DNA of 64,000 bases from the NCBI RefSeq assembly GCF_000341085.1, contig NZ_ANBA01000013.1, positions 62,001 to 126,000 on the forward strand, read 5' to 3'. The DNA comes from Nocardiopsis ganjiahuensis DSM 45031 (lineage in GTDB: Bacteria > Actinomycetota > Actinomycetes > Streptosporangiales > Streptosporangiaceae). Below are positions 21,844 through 30,392 of the stretch, piece by piece (position 1 is the first letter of the stretch; every line of letters starts with the position of its first letter). The notes beneath the pieces are model-generated. The model did not search any database. It saw only the letters and a list, made by a program, of their open reading frames with translations, and was not told the DNA's origin. The position numbers and the translations under genes were made by a program.

Positions 21844-22986
21844 ATGTCGCACACGAACACCTTCCTCGCCCTCCTCGTCGATGCCTACACCAGGGCGCGG
21901 GTCGAGGTCGAGATCGTTCCCCCGGCCGGTCTCGGCATCGAACTCCCGGGCTACGGGACCACGGTCATCGACTACACCGAACCCATCGCCCGACTCGCCG
22001 ACCACCCGGAGGAGCGGTATCCCGAGCTGGCCGAACAGGTGGTCCTCGCGATGATGCGCAACATGCGGGAACGCGGCATCCCGCTGGGCACGCACTACCC
22101 GCCCCGGTCCGACGACCACGCCAGGCGGGCCCTGCTCACCGCACTGTCCGAACGAGGGCACGACGCCCACTTCACCGATCCCGACACCGTGGTCCTCCTC
22201 GGGGACGCCGACAAGAGCACACTCCACGCCCACCGGTACCTCGCGGCCGCCGAGGACCTCGACGAGGACGCCGTCTCCCGGTACGCGGTCGAGTACGTGG
22301 AGGGTTTCGAGCGCGACTTCGCCCGGGGGATCCGGACCTCGGTCTCCGAGGACCGGTTGCGGGTCCGCGTCCGCCCCGAGTCGTCGTTTCCCGAGGAGGC
22401 GCTCCCGACGCTGGTCTCACGTCCGCTCACCTCGGACCTGCGGCTGGTGGTCGTCGTCGACTACCCGGAGAGCATGCTGGTGCTCCGGCGCGAACAGCTG
22501 GGCGGCATGACCGAGGAGCGGGCCCTGGAGGCGGCCGTCGCCAACTCCCTGGAGGAACCGTTCGAGGTCTCCGAGACGGACCTCCTCGACACCCCGATCG
22601 TGCACATCGGCGGTGGGAACCAGGAGTACACCCTCGCCCACCTGAACGTCCTCGACCGCTACCTGGGCGAGGCCCCGCACGGCGCCCTCGTGGTGCTCCC
22701 CTCCCCGTCGGTGGTCGTGGCACACGTCCTGGGCCGGAGCAACCCCGTCACGGCCATGGAGCACCTCCAGGAGTTGGCCGAGCGGTACACGGCCGACACG
22801 AACAAGCCGGTCAGCGACAAGCTGTACTGGTGGCACCCCGGCTCGCGGGACAGCGACCTCCCCGATCTGCGAGAGGTGGCGATCACCGTCGACGACGAGA
22901 AGAGGGAGATCTCGCTCTTCTCCTCCGACGAGGAGTTCCGTCCCCTCCTGGAATCCCTGATGCGGTCGATGCGGTCCGAATCCTGA
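21844..22986 (+). CDS. Orphan protein, first of two tandem paralogues
   Basis: 380 residues, acidic, no signal peptide or membrane segment. It begins MSHTNTFLALLVDAYTRARV, carries RYPELAEQVVLAMMRNMRER and GTHYPPRSDDHARRALLTAL, and in the C-terminal half GEAPHGALVVLPSPSVVVAH and RYTADTNKPVSDKLYWWHPG. The same blocks occur in the same order in the gene 165 bp downstream, so a tandem duplication is certain. The C-terminal blocks are reminiscent of the DUF1444/YtpQ family, but I am not sure. No catalytic signature is evident. Confidence 0.7.
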   Translation: MSHTNTFLALLVDAYTRARVEVEIVPPAGLGIELPGYGTTVIDYTEPIARLADHPEERYPELAEQVVLAMMRNMRERGIPLGTHYPPRSDDHARRALLTALSERGHDAHFTDPDTVVLLGDADKSTLHAHRYLAAAEDLDEDAVSRYAVEYVEGFERDFARGIRTSVSEDRLRVRVRPESSFPEEALPTLVSRPLTSDLRLVVVVDYPESMLVLRREQLGGMTEERALEAAVANSLEEPFEVSETDLLDTPIVHIGGGNQEYTLAHLNVLDRYLGEAPHGALVVLPSPSVVVAHVLGRSNPVTAMEHLQELAERYTADTNKPVSDKLYWWHPGSRDSDLPDLREVAITVDDEKREISLFSSDEEFRPLLESLMRSMRSES

Positions 22987-23151
22987 GCCCACCGGGGCCG
23001 ACGGCGCCGCCACGGTCGGGTCGTCCGCAGGAGTCGAGCAGGTACCGGTCCGGGCCGAGCTGCCAGGGCCCGGCGCTTCGACGGATGTCGGTGAGGACCG
23101 CTAGCCTCCGGGGTCCCACCGTCATCCGAAGCGCCGAAGGGCCGCACCCAC

Positions 23152-24297
23152 ATGTCGCACACCGACACCTTCCTGAACCTCCTGACCGCGACCTACGCCA
23201 GGCACGGCGCCGACGTGCGGGTGGTTCCTCCCACCCGGCTGCGGATCCCGCTTCCGCCCAACGACCAGAACCACGAGTCCTTCGAGATGGACTGCGCCGG
23301 CATCGTCGAGGACATGCGGTCCGTCGCGTCCGAGGAGCACGCCGGGTACGCCGAGCAGATCGTGTTCGGCATGATGCGTCAGCTGCGCTCACGCGGGTTC
23401 GCCTTCGGGACGCACTACCCGCTGCTGTCCACGGACACGGCCAGGCAGGTTCTGTTGTCCGAACTGGCCGCGCACGGGATCGACGCCCGTTTCGAGTTCC
23501 CTGACAGCCTGAGCATCGCTCTTCCCGATGACCGCAGGGGGCGGCGGGACGTGAGCGATTACCTGTCCTCCGTCGAGGAGCTGGACGAGGAGGGGATCCG
23601 GGAGAGGGCGGCCGAGCTCGCCGAAGCGATCGGGTCCACCCTCGGGATGGTGCGGCCCGCCGCGTCCCCGGAGGGGCGGCTGCGCACCCGCCTGTACCCG
23701 GAGACGGCCTTTCCCCGGGGGGCGCTCGACATCCTGGTGTCCCGGCCCTTCGCCTCCGGTGTGTTCGAGGTCGTGGTCGTGGACTTCCCCGACTCGATCC
23801 AGCCCTTGAACCGTGCCGACCTCGAGAAGGTCGGCCTCACCGAGGAACAGGCCTTCGACCGGGCGGTCGAGGGATCCCTGAGCGAGCCGTTCGAGGTCTC
23901 CCGCATGGACGCCCGGGGCGCCGAGATCGTGCACATCGGAATCGGCGGCGGGTTCTACGCGGGCTCGCAGCTGCACGTCCTGGACCGTCATCTGGGGGAC
24001 GCGCCGCACGGCGCGCTCGTGGTGTTCCCGTCCCCGCCGGTGGTGATGGCGCACGTCCTGGGACAGAGCGAGCAGCCGGTCATCGCGATGGACACCCTCC
24101 AGGAGGTGGCGAGGCGCTACACCGCGGACACGGACAAGCCCATCACCGACAAGCTGTTCTGGTGGCGGCCGGAGTCCGTGCGGGACGGTCGGCCCCGCCT
24201 GGTCAAGGTCCGGGTGGAGATCGACGAGCAGACCGGGCAGGTGGGGGTGTACACCGAGGACGAGGACTTCATCCCCGTCATGAAGTCACTGGCCTGA
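23152..24297 (+). CDS. Orphan protein, second of two tandem paralogues
   Basis: 381 residues. Shares with its neighbour the start MSHTDTFLNLL, EQIVFGMMRQLRSRGF, GTHYPLLSTDTARQVLL, SLSEPFEVSRMD, DAPHGALVVFPSPPVVMAH, and RYTADTDKPITDKLFWW. The middle (140-200) is much less alike, so the duplication is old. Its upstream region also carries CATCCGAAGCGC. Followed by a GC hairpin, it is probably a separate transcription unit. Function unknown; cytoplasmic. Confidence 0.7.
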   Translation: MSHTDTFLNLLTATYARHGADVRVVPPTRLRIPLPPNDQNHESFEMDCAGIVEDMRSVASEEHAGYAEQIVFGMMRQLRSRGFAFGTHYPLLSTDTARQVLLSELAAHGIDARFEFPDSLSIALPDDRRGRRDVSDYLSSVEELDEEGIRERAAELAEAIGSTLGMVRPAASPEGRLRTRLYPETAFPRGALDILVSRPFASGVFEVVVVDFPDSIQPLNRADLEKVGLTEEQAFDRAVEGSLSEPFEVSRMDARGAEIVHIGIGGGFYAGSQLHVLDRHLGDAPHGALVVFPSPPVVMAHVLGQSEQPVIAMDTLQEVARRYTADTDKPITDKLFWWRPESVRDGRPRLVKVRVEIDEQTGQVGVYTEDEDFIPVMKSLA

Positions 24298-24320
24298 CCA
24301 GGGGCGACCCGCCCGGTGAA

Positions 24321-24337
24321 GGGCGGCCGGGCCGCCC
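24321..24337. terminator. GC hairpin after the second paralogue
   Basis: GGGCGGC (24321-24327) pairs with GCCGCCC (24331-24337) around CGG. A further GGCCCGGG/CCCGGCCC pairing follows at once. Confidence 0.55.
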
Positions 24338-24472
24338 GGCCCGGGAACCCGGCCCGCGGTGAGCTGCTCCGGGCCGGGCCGCCCCCTTCAGGGTCGGTGC
24401 CCTCAGGGGCCGCCACCTCTGCCGCCACACCTTCAGGGCCCCGGCCTCTCGACTGATGTCAGCGGCGCACGC

Positions 24473-24478
24473 TAGTGT
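24473..24478 (+). promoter_or_regulatory. -10 box of a probable leaderless transcript
   Basis: TAGTGT lies 7 nt before the GTG at 24486, and no ribosome binding site exists, so the GTG is expected at +1. Confidence 0.45.
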
Positions 24479-24485
24479 CCGGCGC

Positions 24486-25205
24486 GTGCAGAACACACCT
24501 ACCTTCCACGATCTCCTCAACGACGCCGCGATCCTCTCCATGGAGCACCAGCTCCACATGGAGAAGGTCGTCGGGAACTCCAACTGGAACGCGGACCTGG
24601 CCGAGCCCAGGTTCGAGTTCTCCGGCGAGTCGCAGCTGGTCTGCGACCGGTTCCACCTGCTGGGCAGCGCCGCACCGGGCCCCGGGTCCTGGATGTGGGC
24701 CTGGGCCAACCCGTCCGGTTTCTCCCCCGAGGTCACCGAGCTCTCCGTGACGGTGCGCGACCTCGGCCGCAAGTACGGCATCGCCGAGCTGGCCGAGCCG
24801 GAGGTGCCCTTCAGCGCCCTGCCCGGTTCCCCGGAGATGCCGCACCAGGTCCTGTCACTGCTCACTGACGCCGCCAAGGTCCTCACCGGGCGCTGGGCCG
24901 CCTACAACGGCCCGGTCGGCGGCGGTACGCGCGCCGGCTTCCTGCTCGAGCACCCCGGATTCCTGCTCCCCGCGCCCACCGCGCTCCACGTCATCAGCGT
25001 CATCCAACAGGCCGTCTCCCAGGTCCCCTCCATCACGGACCACCGCAGGGCCTCCTACAGCTACGCCCGACTGCGCGGACTCGACCCCCAGTTCTCCGCC
25101 GACGGCCGGACCCTCACCCTCAAGGCCTTCGGGATCGAGCTGGAGTTCGACGAGCTGAACCGGCTCATCCGGGCTCAGGGCACTCTCACCCCGGATTCGG
25201 TCTGA
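24486..25205 (+). CDS. DUF6882-like orphan protein
   Basis: 239 residues from GTG 24486, chosen because a -10 box ends 7 nt upstream. It begins MQNTPTFHDLLNDAAILSME and includes FHLLGSAAPGPGSWMWAWAN, the WxWAWAN block of DUF6882 proteins (assignment from memory, moderate certainty). The C-terminal half ends in ADGRTLTLKAFGIELEFDEL. No known catalytic motif. It follows the paralogue pair on the same strand and may be functionally associated. Confidence 0.65.
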   Translation: MQNTPTFHDLLNDAAILSMEHQLHMEKVVGNSNWNADLAEPRFEFSGESQLVCDRFHLLGSAAPGPGSWMWAWANPSGFSPEVTELSVTVRDLGRKYGIAELAEPEVPFSALPGSPEMPHQVLSLLTDAAKVLTGRWAAYNGPVGGGTRAGFLLEHPGFLLPAPTALHVISVIQQAVSQVPSITDHRRASYSYARLRGLDPQFSADGRTLTLKAFGIELEFDELNRLIRAQGTLTPDSV

Positions 25206-25207
25206 CA

Positions 25208-25225
25208 GAACAGTCAACTCTGTTC
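25208..25225. terminator. Weak hairpin between convergent genes
   Basis: GAACAG (25208-25213) pairs with CTGTTC (25220-25225) around TCAACT, between stops at 25205 and 25268. Confidence 0.35.
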
Positions 25226-25267
25226 CCTCGTGCCGGTCCGGTTGCCCGCCTCCCGGACGCCCGTCGC

Positions 25268-26122
25268 TCAGGCGCCCGCGTCCCGGCCGCCCGGGTTCTG
25301 GCCACCCGCCTCCGGGGTGGCAGCGGACCGGGCGGGGAACTGGCCCGGCCGACGGCCCTCGCCGGGGCCGCCGGCGTAGGTCTGGCCGACCCGGAGCCAC
25401 TCCTGGGCGGCCGGGCCCTCAGCGGTCAGGGCCGTGTCGGCCACGTGGCGGCGGCGGGTGAGGACCAGGCAGAACTCCTCGGCGTCACCGCGGACCACGT
25501 CCGCGGCCTCGTCCGGGCCCATCCGCCAGAGCCCGCCGTCGGGCCTGGTCAGCTCCACGCGGACCGCCTCCTCGGGTGTCGGCAGCCCTCGGGCGAAGTA
25601 GCTGTAGGGGCGGGCGCGCAGGGCGATGTGGACGATGTGCCGCAGGCGTCCGGTGGGCTGTCGGGTCGTACCCAGGGTGTCCGCCACGTCCTGGCCGTGG
25701 GCCCAGGTCTCCATCAGCCGCGCGGTCGCCTTCGAGGGCACGCTCATCGGCGGCCCGAACCAGGGCACGCGGGTCCCGGCGGGGGCCGCGGCCAGGGCCG
25801 ACCGCAGCGCGGCCGAGGACTCGCGCCACTCGTCGAGCAGGGCCTGCGGGGGCAGCCCGGCCAGGGGTGCGGCTGCCGTGTCCACGTACCCCTCCGGATC
25901 GGCCAGCGCGGCCTCGAGCATCTTCGCGAAACCGTCCGGGTCGGTCAGGGCGGTCAGCGCCGACCGGTCGAAGAAGGCCAGGTGGGCGACCTGGTCGGCA
26001 ATGCTCCAGCCGGGCGCCGGGGTCGGTCGGGACCAGTCGGCGGTGGCGAGTCCGGCGAGCAGCGCGGCGAGGTCCTCCTGTTCCGCGCGCAGGTCCTCGA
26101 CAAGGGTGGCTGTGTCGACCAC
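25268..26122 (-). CDS. TIGR03084-type metal-binding protein, DinB/maleylpyruvate isomerase fold
   Basis: 284 residues from GTG 26122 with GAGGAG upstream. The N-terminal four-helix bundle shows the metal-ligand histidines of the mycothiol-dependent maleylpyruvate isomerase superfamily: WSIADQVAHLAFFDRSALTA and METWAHGQDVADTLG. The C-terminal domain (YFARGLPTPEEAVRVELTRP) and a Gly/Gln-rich tail follow. Family members are actinobacterial thiol- or metal-dependent enzymes; the reaction here is unknown. It is divergent from an acyl-CoA dehydrogenase, sharing a regulatory gap. Confidence 0.82.
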   Translation of the reverse strand: MVDTATLVEDLRAEQEDLAALLAGLATADWSRPTPAPGWSIADQVAHLAFFDRSALTALTDPDGFAKMLEAALADPEGYVDTAAAPLAGLPPQALLDEWRESSAALRSALAAAPAGTRVPWFGPPMSVPSKATARLMETWAHGQDVADTLGTTRQPTGRLRHIVHIALRARPYSYFARGLPTPEEAVRVELTRPDGGLWRMGPDEAADVVRGDAEEFCLVLTRRRHVADTALTAEGPAAQEWLRVGQTYAGGPGEGRRPGQFPARSAATPEAGGQNPGGRDAGA

Positions 26123-26178
26123 GAGGGCTCCTCACAGGGCGCTCCGCCGACTCTGCGGCGGAACTCCGGGAACGAATG

Positions 26179-26193
26179 TTGACTGACTTGTCA
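26179..26193. promoter_or_regulatory. Possible TetR-type palindrome in a divergent promoter
   Basis: TTGACTGACTTGTCA has TGAC (26180-26183) and GTCA (26190-26193) arms, like TGAC-N6-GTCA operators of acyl-CoA-linked TetR regulators. The TetR gene 1.3 kb downstream is a candidate binder. Confidence 0.3.
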
Positions 26194-26312
26194 TGTTCGG
26201 CGCACCATAGCAAAGTGTGACCTGGCTCTCCCGGGATGTCCAGTTCTCCCTGGGGCGCCCGGCTCTCCCGGACCTCCTGGGCGGCCCCCGACACGGATGC
26301 GAGTGTGCGTAC

Positions 26313-27476
26313 ATGACCGCGACCGACACCCCCCGGACCGACCGTTGGAACACACCCGAGCGCGCCGCGCTCCGGGAGACGGTGCGGACCTTCGCGGCCA
26401 AGGAGGTCCTTCCCCACGTGGAACGGTGGGAGGACGAGGGCGAACTGCCCCGGGACCTGCACCGGGCCGCTGCACGCCTCGGCCTGCTCGGGCTCGGCCA
26501 GCCGGAGTCGGTGGGCGGCGAGGGCGAGATGCTCGACCAGCTCGTCGTCTCCGAGGAGGCCGTCCTGGCCGGCGTGCCGACCGGAGTCCTGGCCTCGCTG
26601 TTCACCCACACCATCGCGCTGCCCGCCCTGGTCGCGGACGGCCGCGAACACCTGGTGCGCGACTACGTCCGCCCCGCCCTGGCAGGGGAGCTGGTCTGCT
26701 CACTGGGCATCACCGAACCCGAAGCGGGATCGGACGTCGCCCACCTGCGCACCCGTGCCGTCCGCGACGGCGACGAGTGGGTGCTGAACGGGGCGAAGAC
26801 CTTCATCACCTCCGGCTACCGGGCCGACTTCGTGACGGTGGCCGCCCGCACCTCCGACACCGGGCACGAGGGCATCTCGCTGTTCGTGGTCGAGCGCGGT
26901 ACCCCCGGGTTCACCGCCGACCGCAAGCTGGACAAGATGGGCTGGCGTTCCTCGGACACCGCGGAGCTGTCCCTGGTGGACGTCCGGGTTCCCGCCGACC
27001 ACCTCGTCGGCGAGGTGGACCAGGGCTTCTTCCAGATCATGCGCCAGTTCGCCGGTGAGCGGATCGGCCTGTCGGTGCAGGCCTGCGCGATGGCGCGCCG
27101 CTGCGTGGACCTGTCCGTGGAGTGGGTCCGCGAACGCGAGGCCTTCGGCGGGCCGCTGTCGCGCCGCCAGGTCCTGCGACACCGGCTGGTGGAGATGCAC
27201 CGCCGCACCGAGGTCGCCACGGCCTACGTGCGGGGGATCGCGGAGCGGTTGCAGGACGGCGAACCCCTGATCGCGGAGGTGGCGATGGCGAAGAACACCG
27301 CGACCGAGGCGATGGACTACGTGGTCGACAACGCCGTCCAGCTGCACGGCGGCACGGGGTTCATGCGCGGCACCGAGGTGGAGCGCCACTACCGGGACGC
27401 CAGGGTCTTCAGCATCGGCGGAGGCACCTACGAGATCATGAACGAGGTCATCGCGAAGTTCCTCCCTCTGCGGTGA
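26313..27476 (+). CDS. Acyl-CoA dehydrogenase
   Basis: 387 residues from ATG 26313. FAD enzyme of beta-oxidation or branched-chain acyl catabolism: it introduces the alpha,beta double bond in acyl-CoA. Typical blocks: LGITEPEAGSDVAHLRTRAV, GAKTFITSGYRADFV, LDKMGWRSSDTAELSLVDVR, LHGGTGFMRGTEVERHYRDA and IGGGTYEIMNEVIAKFL. The usual catalytic Glu before GT (MCAD Glu376) is Gly here; Glu249 in FAGERIGLS matches the isovaleryl-CoA and long-chain dehydrogenase base instead. A TetR gene follows 34 bp downstream and probably senses the substrate. Confidence 0.9.
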   Translation: MTATDTPRTDRWNTPERAALRETVRTFAAKEVLPHVERWEDEGELPRDLHRAAARLGLLGLGQPESVGGEGEMLDQLVVSEEAVLAGVPTGVLASLFTHTIALPALVADGREHLVRDYVRPALAGELVCSLGITEPEAGSDVAHLRTRAVRDGDEWVLNGAKTFITSGYRADFVTVAARTSDTGHEGISLFVVERGTPGFTADRKLDKMGWRSSDTAELSLVDVRVPADHLVGEVDQGFFQIMRQFAGERIGLSVQACAMARRCVDLSVEWVREREAFGGPLSRRQVLRHRLVEMHRRTEVATAYVRGIAERLQDGEPLIAEVAMAKNTATEAMDYVVDNAVQLHGGTGFMRGTEVERHYRDARVFSIGGGTYEIMNEVIAKFLPLR

Positions 27477-27510
27477 CCGCGAGGAGATCCGTCGGGGGCG
27501 AGGGGTACCA

Positions 27511-28188
27511 GTGGGAAAACAGACGCTGACCGGGCGGCCGCCCACGGAGCGCGGACGGCGTAAGCGGAGCACCCTCGTCCAGGCTGCCCGCGAGGAGTTC
27601 GAGGAGCGCGGGTTCGAGGAGACGAGGGTCGCCCAGATCACCGGCCGGGCCGGGATCGCCTACGGGAGCTTCTACACCTACTTCGACTCCAAGGACGAGG
27701 TCTTCCACGAGGTCGCCAAGGGTGTGGCCGGGGAGATGTTCGACGCCGCCCGCTCCGCGGCGCCCCCGGGCACCGGAGCGGTGGACCGGATCCGCCACGC
27801 CACGGAGCGCTTCCTGGTCGCCTACCGGGACAACGCGCGGATCATGCAGGTCATCGAGCAGGTCTCCCCGCGCCACCCCCGCTTCCGGACCCTCTTCCTG
27901 GAGATCCGCGGGCTCTTCGTCGACCGGATCATCTCGGGGACCCGCCGCCTCCAGGAGGAGGGGCTGGCCTCGACCGACATCGACGTCGAGGCCACCGCGA
28001 GCATGCTCGGCGGGATGGTCGAGCACACCGCGAGGATGCTGTTCCTGTACGGCGAGGAGCACGACCCCGACGTGGTCGTGGAGACCGCCACCCGCCTGTG
28101 GGCGCGCGGCATCGGCCTGGAGTACGAGCCGCCCGGAGCGGGCCCCGGGCCCCGGGACCGCAGCGGGTTCCGGACCCGGAGCGGGTGA
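27511..28188 (+). CDS. TetR-family transcriptional regulator
   Basis: 225 residues from GTG 27511 after GAGGGG. The HTH is TRVAQITGRAGIAYGSFYTYFDSKDEVF (about 36-63). The ligand-binding domain is typical in length, with a Pro/Gly/Arg-rich tail. Same transcript as the acyl-CoA dehydrogenase, so it most likely controls that operon in response to an acyl-CoA. Confidence 0.88.
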   Translation: MGKQTLTGRPPTERGRRKRSTLVQAAREEFEERGFEETRVAQITGRAGIAYGSFYTYFDSKDEVFHEVAKGVAGEMFDAARSAAPPGTGAVDRIRHATERFLVAYRDNARIMQVIEQVSPRHPRFRTLFLEIRGLFVDRIISGTRRLQEEGLASTDIDVEATASMLGGMVEHTARMLFLYGEEHDPDVVVETATRLWARGIGLEYEPPGAGPGPRDRSGFRTRSG

Positions 28189-28234
28189 GGAACGTACAAG
28201 ACCCCGGGACCGGCCCCGGGCGAGGATTCCGGGC

Positions 28235-28681
28235 ATGGAGACCACAGACGCCGCCAAGGCTTCCGAACCGATTCGCTTCGACACCAAGATCGCCGTCCTG
28301 CTCCGTGACGACCTGGCCGTGTGGCAGCGGCTCAACGTCACGGCCTTCCTGGTCAGCGGGCTCGGCCGCCGGGTGCCGGAGCTGATCGGCGAACCCTACG
28401 AGGACGCCGACGGCACCGCCTACCTGCCGATGTTCCGCCAGCCCGTCATGGTGTTCGAGGGGAGCAAGGAGACGCTGACCATGGCGCACACCCGGGCCCT
28501 GTCCCGGGACGCCGACCTCGCCGTGTTCACCTCAGACCTCTTCGGCACCGGCAACGACCGGGACAACCGGGCCGCGGTCCGTGCGGTCGGCCGGGACTCG
28601 CTGGACCTCGTGGGCCTGGCGGTGCACGGACCGAAGAACGGCGTGGACAAGATCGTCAAGGGCGCCCGGATGCACGGCTGA
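28235..28681 (+). CDS. DUF2000-family protein
   Basis: 148 residues from ATG 28235, 8 nt after GAGGA. Typical DUF2000 layout: FDTKIAVLLRDDLAVWQRLN, FLVSGLGRRVPELIGEPY, YLPMFRQPVMVFEG, and the end LAVHGPKNGVDKIVKGARMHG. The fold is related to peptidyl-tRNA hydrolase 2, but function is not established. Its last 26 bp overlap the convergent AraC gene, and DUF2000 genes next to AraC regulators are common, suggesting a functional pair. Confidence 0.85.
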   Translation: METTDAAKASEPIRFDTKIAVLLRDDLAVWQRLNVTAFLVSGLGRRVPELIGEPYEDADGTAYLPMFRQPVMVFEGSKETLTMAHTRALSRDADLAVFTSDLFGTGNDRDNRAAVRAVGRDSLDLVGLAVHGPKNGVDKIVKGARMHG

Positions 28682-29483
28682 GATCGGCCGCGCTCCGCAG
28701 GGCGCGCGCGTACCGTCCGGGCGGGAGCCCGAGGACCCGCTTGAAGTGCCGGTTCAGGTGGGCCTGGTCATGGAACCCGGCAGCCGCGGCCGCCCGCGCG
28801 GGCGCCCGGCCTTCGAGGATCTGCTTGCGCGCGAGGTCCACCCGCCGCCCCACCAGGTACTGGTGCGGGGGCATGCCGAACCGCCGGGTGAACGCCCGGG
28901 TCAGGTGATTCGGGTGGGAGAAGAGGAGGTCGGAGGCCTCGGTCAGGGTGATCCCCTCGACGGTGCGGGCGTCCAGCAGGTCCCTCAACCGGTCGGCGAT
29001 CCCGGGATCGTCCACCGGGGCCGCCCCCAGAAGGCCCAGGTGCCGCCGGAGGCGTTCGGAGACGAGGCCGAGCCTGCTCTCCGCCTCCAGGTCCTCCCCC
29101 CGCCGGAGCAGGGTGTCGTGCAACTGGTGGATGCGGTGGCGGAGCAGGGGGTCGTCGAACATCGGGTGGTCCACCGCCCGGCCGGCCAGGTCCGGGTCGA
29201 TCTGCTCCGGCTCCAGGTACAGCACCCGTTTGCGCAACCCCTGCGCCGTGGTGGGGGTGCCGTTGTGCGGGACGTGCGGCGGAAGCAGGGTGACCGTCCG
29301 GTCGAGCGCCCCGTGTTCGTGCCGCCCGAGGTCGTAGCGGACGGTTCCGGAGTCGATGATGAGCAGCGTCCAGGACCGGTGCGTGTGCATCGGGTAGGCG
29401 TGCTGCCGCATGTGGGTGTGGAACACCTCGGCGATGCCGTCGATCCCCGGTTCGAGGACCACGGTGTCCGCGTGGCCGTCCAT
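28656..29483 (-). CDS. AraC-family transcriptional regulator
   Basis: 275 residues. An N-terminal cupin-type sensor (MRQHAYPMHTHRSWTLLIID, with GTVRYDLGRHEH) is followed by a double HTH at about 170-265: ITLTEASDLLFSHPNHLTRAFTRRFGMPPHQYLVGRRV and AAGFHDQAHLNRHFKRVLGLPPGRY. Activator of unknown target, probably the adjacent DUF2000 gene. The tail overlaps that gene by 26 bp. Confidence 0.88.
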   Translation of the reverse strand: MDGHADTVVLEPGIDGIAEVFHTHMRQHAYPMHTHRSWTLLIIDSGTVRYDLGRHEHGALDRTVTLLPPHVPHNGTPTTAQGLRKRVLYLEPEQIDPDLAGRAVDHPMFDDPLLRHRIHQLHDTLLRRGEDLEAESRLGLVSERLRRHLGLLGAAPVDDPGIADRLRDLLDARTVEGITLTEASDLLFSHPNHLTRAFTRRFGMPPHQYLVGRRVDLARKQILEGRAPARAAAAAGFHDQAHLNRHFKRVLGLPPGRYARALRSAADLSRASGRP

Positions 29484-29600
29484 GCCAGAACTCTACGCCG
29501 CTCCTCCGCCGGGTCTCTCCGCCGCCCGGTCGGTCCGCCCGGTTCTCCCTCGTCGGGTCGAATCGAGTCGACGGCCCTCTTCGTGTTCGGGGAAGATTCG

Positions 29601-30392
29601 CTAGGGCGATCGAGGCGCGGGGATCATGTCACTGAGGTGGAACGCACAGGAATCCATCTCGTAGGGGACTTTGGAGATGCGCTCCACCAAAGGCTTCGAA
29701 TGACCGTAGTCAGGGTTGATCTGACGTGCCAGTACGAGCATGACCACCTTGCGGGCCCCAGCCTGTTTGAGGCAATAGGCCGCCGACTGCGCGCGGGCGC
29801 CGGTCACCCATGTGTCGTCCAGCAGAAGGACGTCGGTCTCTGAACCCTGTGCCGGGAGGACGCCGGCCTCGAACCAGTCCTTGTGAAAGGAACGCGATTC
29901 CGACGGGACCTGCTGATTGACCGAGAGTCGGATGCCGCGCAGACTCCGCACCTTGTCACCGAGGGTCTCCTCCAGGGGGTGCACGTCCTGCGATGGATTC
30001 TTCGTGCTCGGAACGAAACAGACATGCGTGAATCGGTCGACATCCGCCGCTGCCTTCACACAACTGATGTGGTGAAGACAGAAATAAGCAAAAAGCGCGG
30101 TCAGGTTTCTTCTCGCCGTCCTGTTGTGCGGCTCCTGCTTGTACATACGAAGATTCTGGCTGTGCTGCCCGCCGGAGCCCTTGCGGTAGGTGATGGGAAC
30201 AACGAGGTCAGCCGCCATACGCCCGGCCTGGTAGTCGATTTCCGCACAGGGGACACAGCGGGCGGAGGAGGGGCGGCAGGCGCCGAAGCACACCTGGCAG
30301 ATCCCTGTCCCCGGGGTCGGGGATCCATGCAGGTAGGCGAGCTGAACCTCGACGTGGGTGCGGACGGAATACCGGCGCGCCTCACCAGACAA
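29601..30392 (-). CDS. ComF-like phosphoribosyltransferase with zinc ribbon, partner of a DprA-like protein
   Basis: 263 residues from TTG 30392, preceded by GGGGAAG; it overlaps the upstream DprA-like gene by 11 bp. Cys32-x2-Cys35 and Cys46-x2-Cys49 form a probable zinc ribbon. The PRPP-binding loop is VLLLDDTWVTGA (188-199), as in ComF and purine phosphoribosyltransferases. The middle region has NLRMYKQEPHNRTARRNLTALF. Possible roles: modifying a nucleotide or nucleic-acid end, or producing a signal. The DNA looks less GC-rich than its neighbours, which suggests transfer. No flanking competence genes, so it is not an ordinary comF locus. Confidence 0.75.
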   Translation of the reverse strand: MSGEARRYSVRTHVEVQLAYLHGSPTPGTGICQVCFGACRPSSARCVPCAEIDYQAGRMAADLVVPITYRKGSGGQHSQNLRMYKQEPHNRTARRNLTALFAYFCLHHISCVKAAADVDRFTHVCFVPSTKNPSQDVHPLEETLGDKVRSLRGIRLSVNQQVPSESRSFHKDWFEAGVLPAQGSETDVLLLDDTWVTGARAQSAAYCLKQAGARKVVMLVLARQINPDYGHSKPLVERISKVPYEMDSCAFHLSDMIPAPRSP

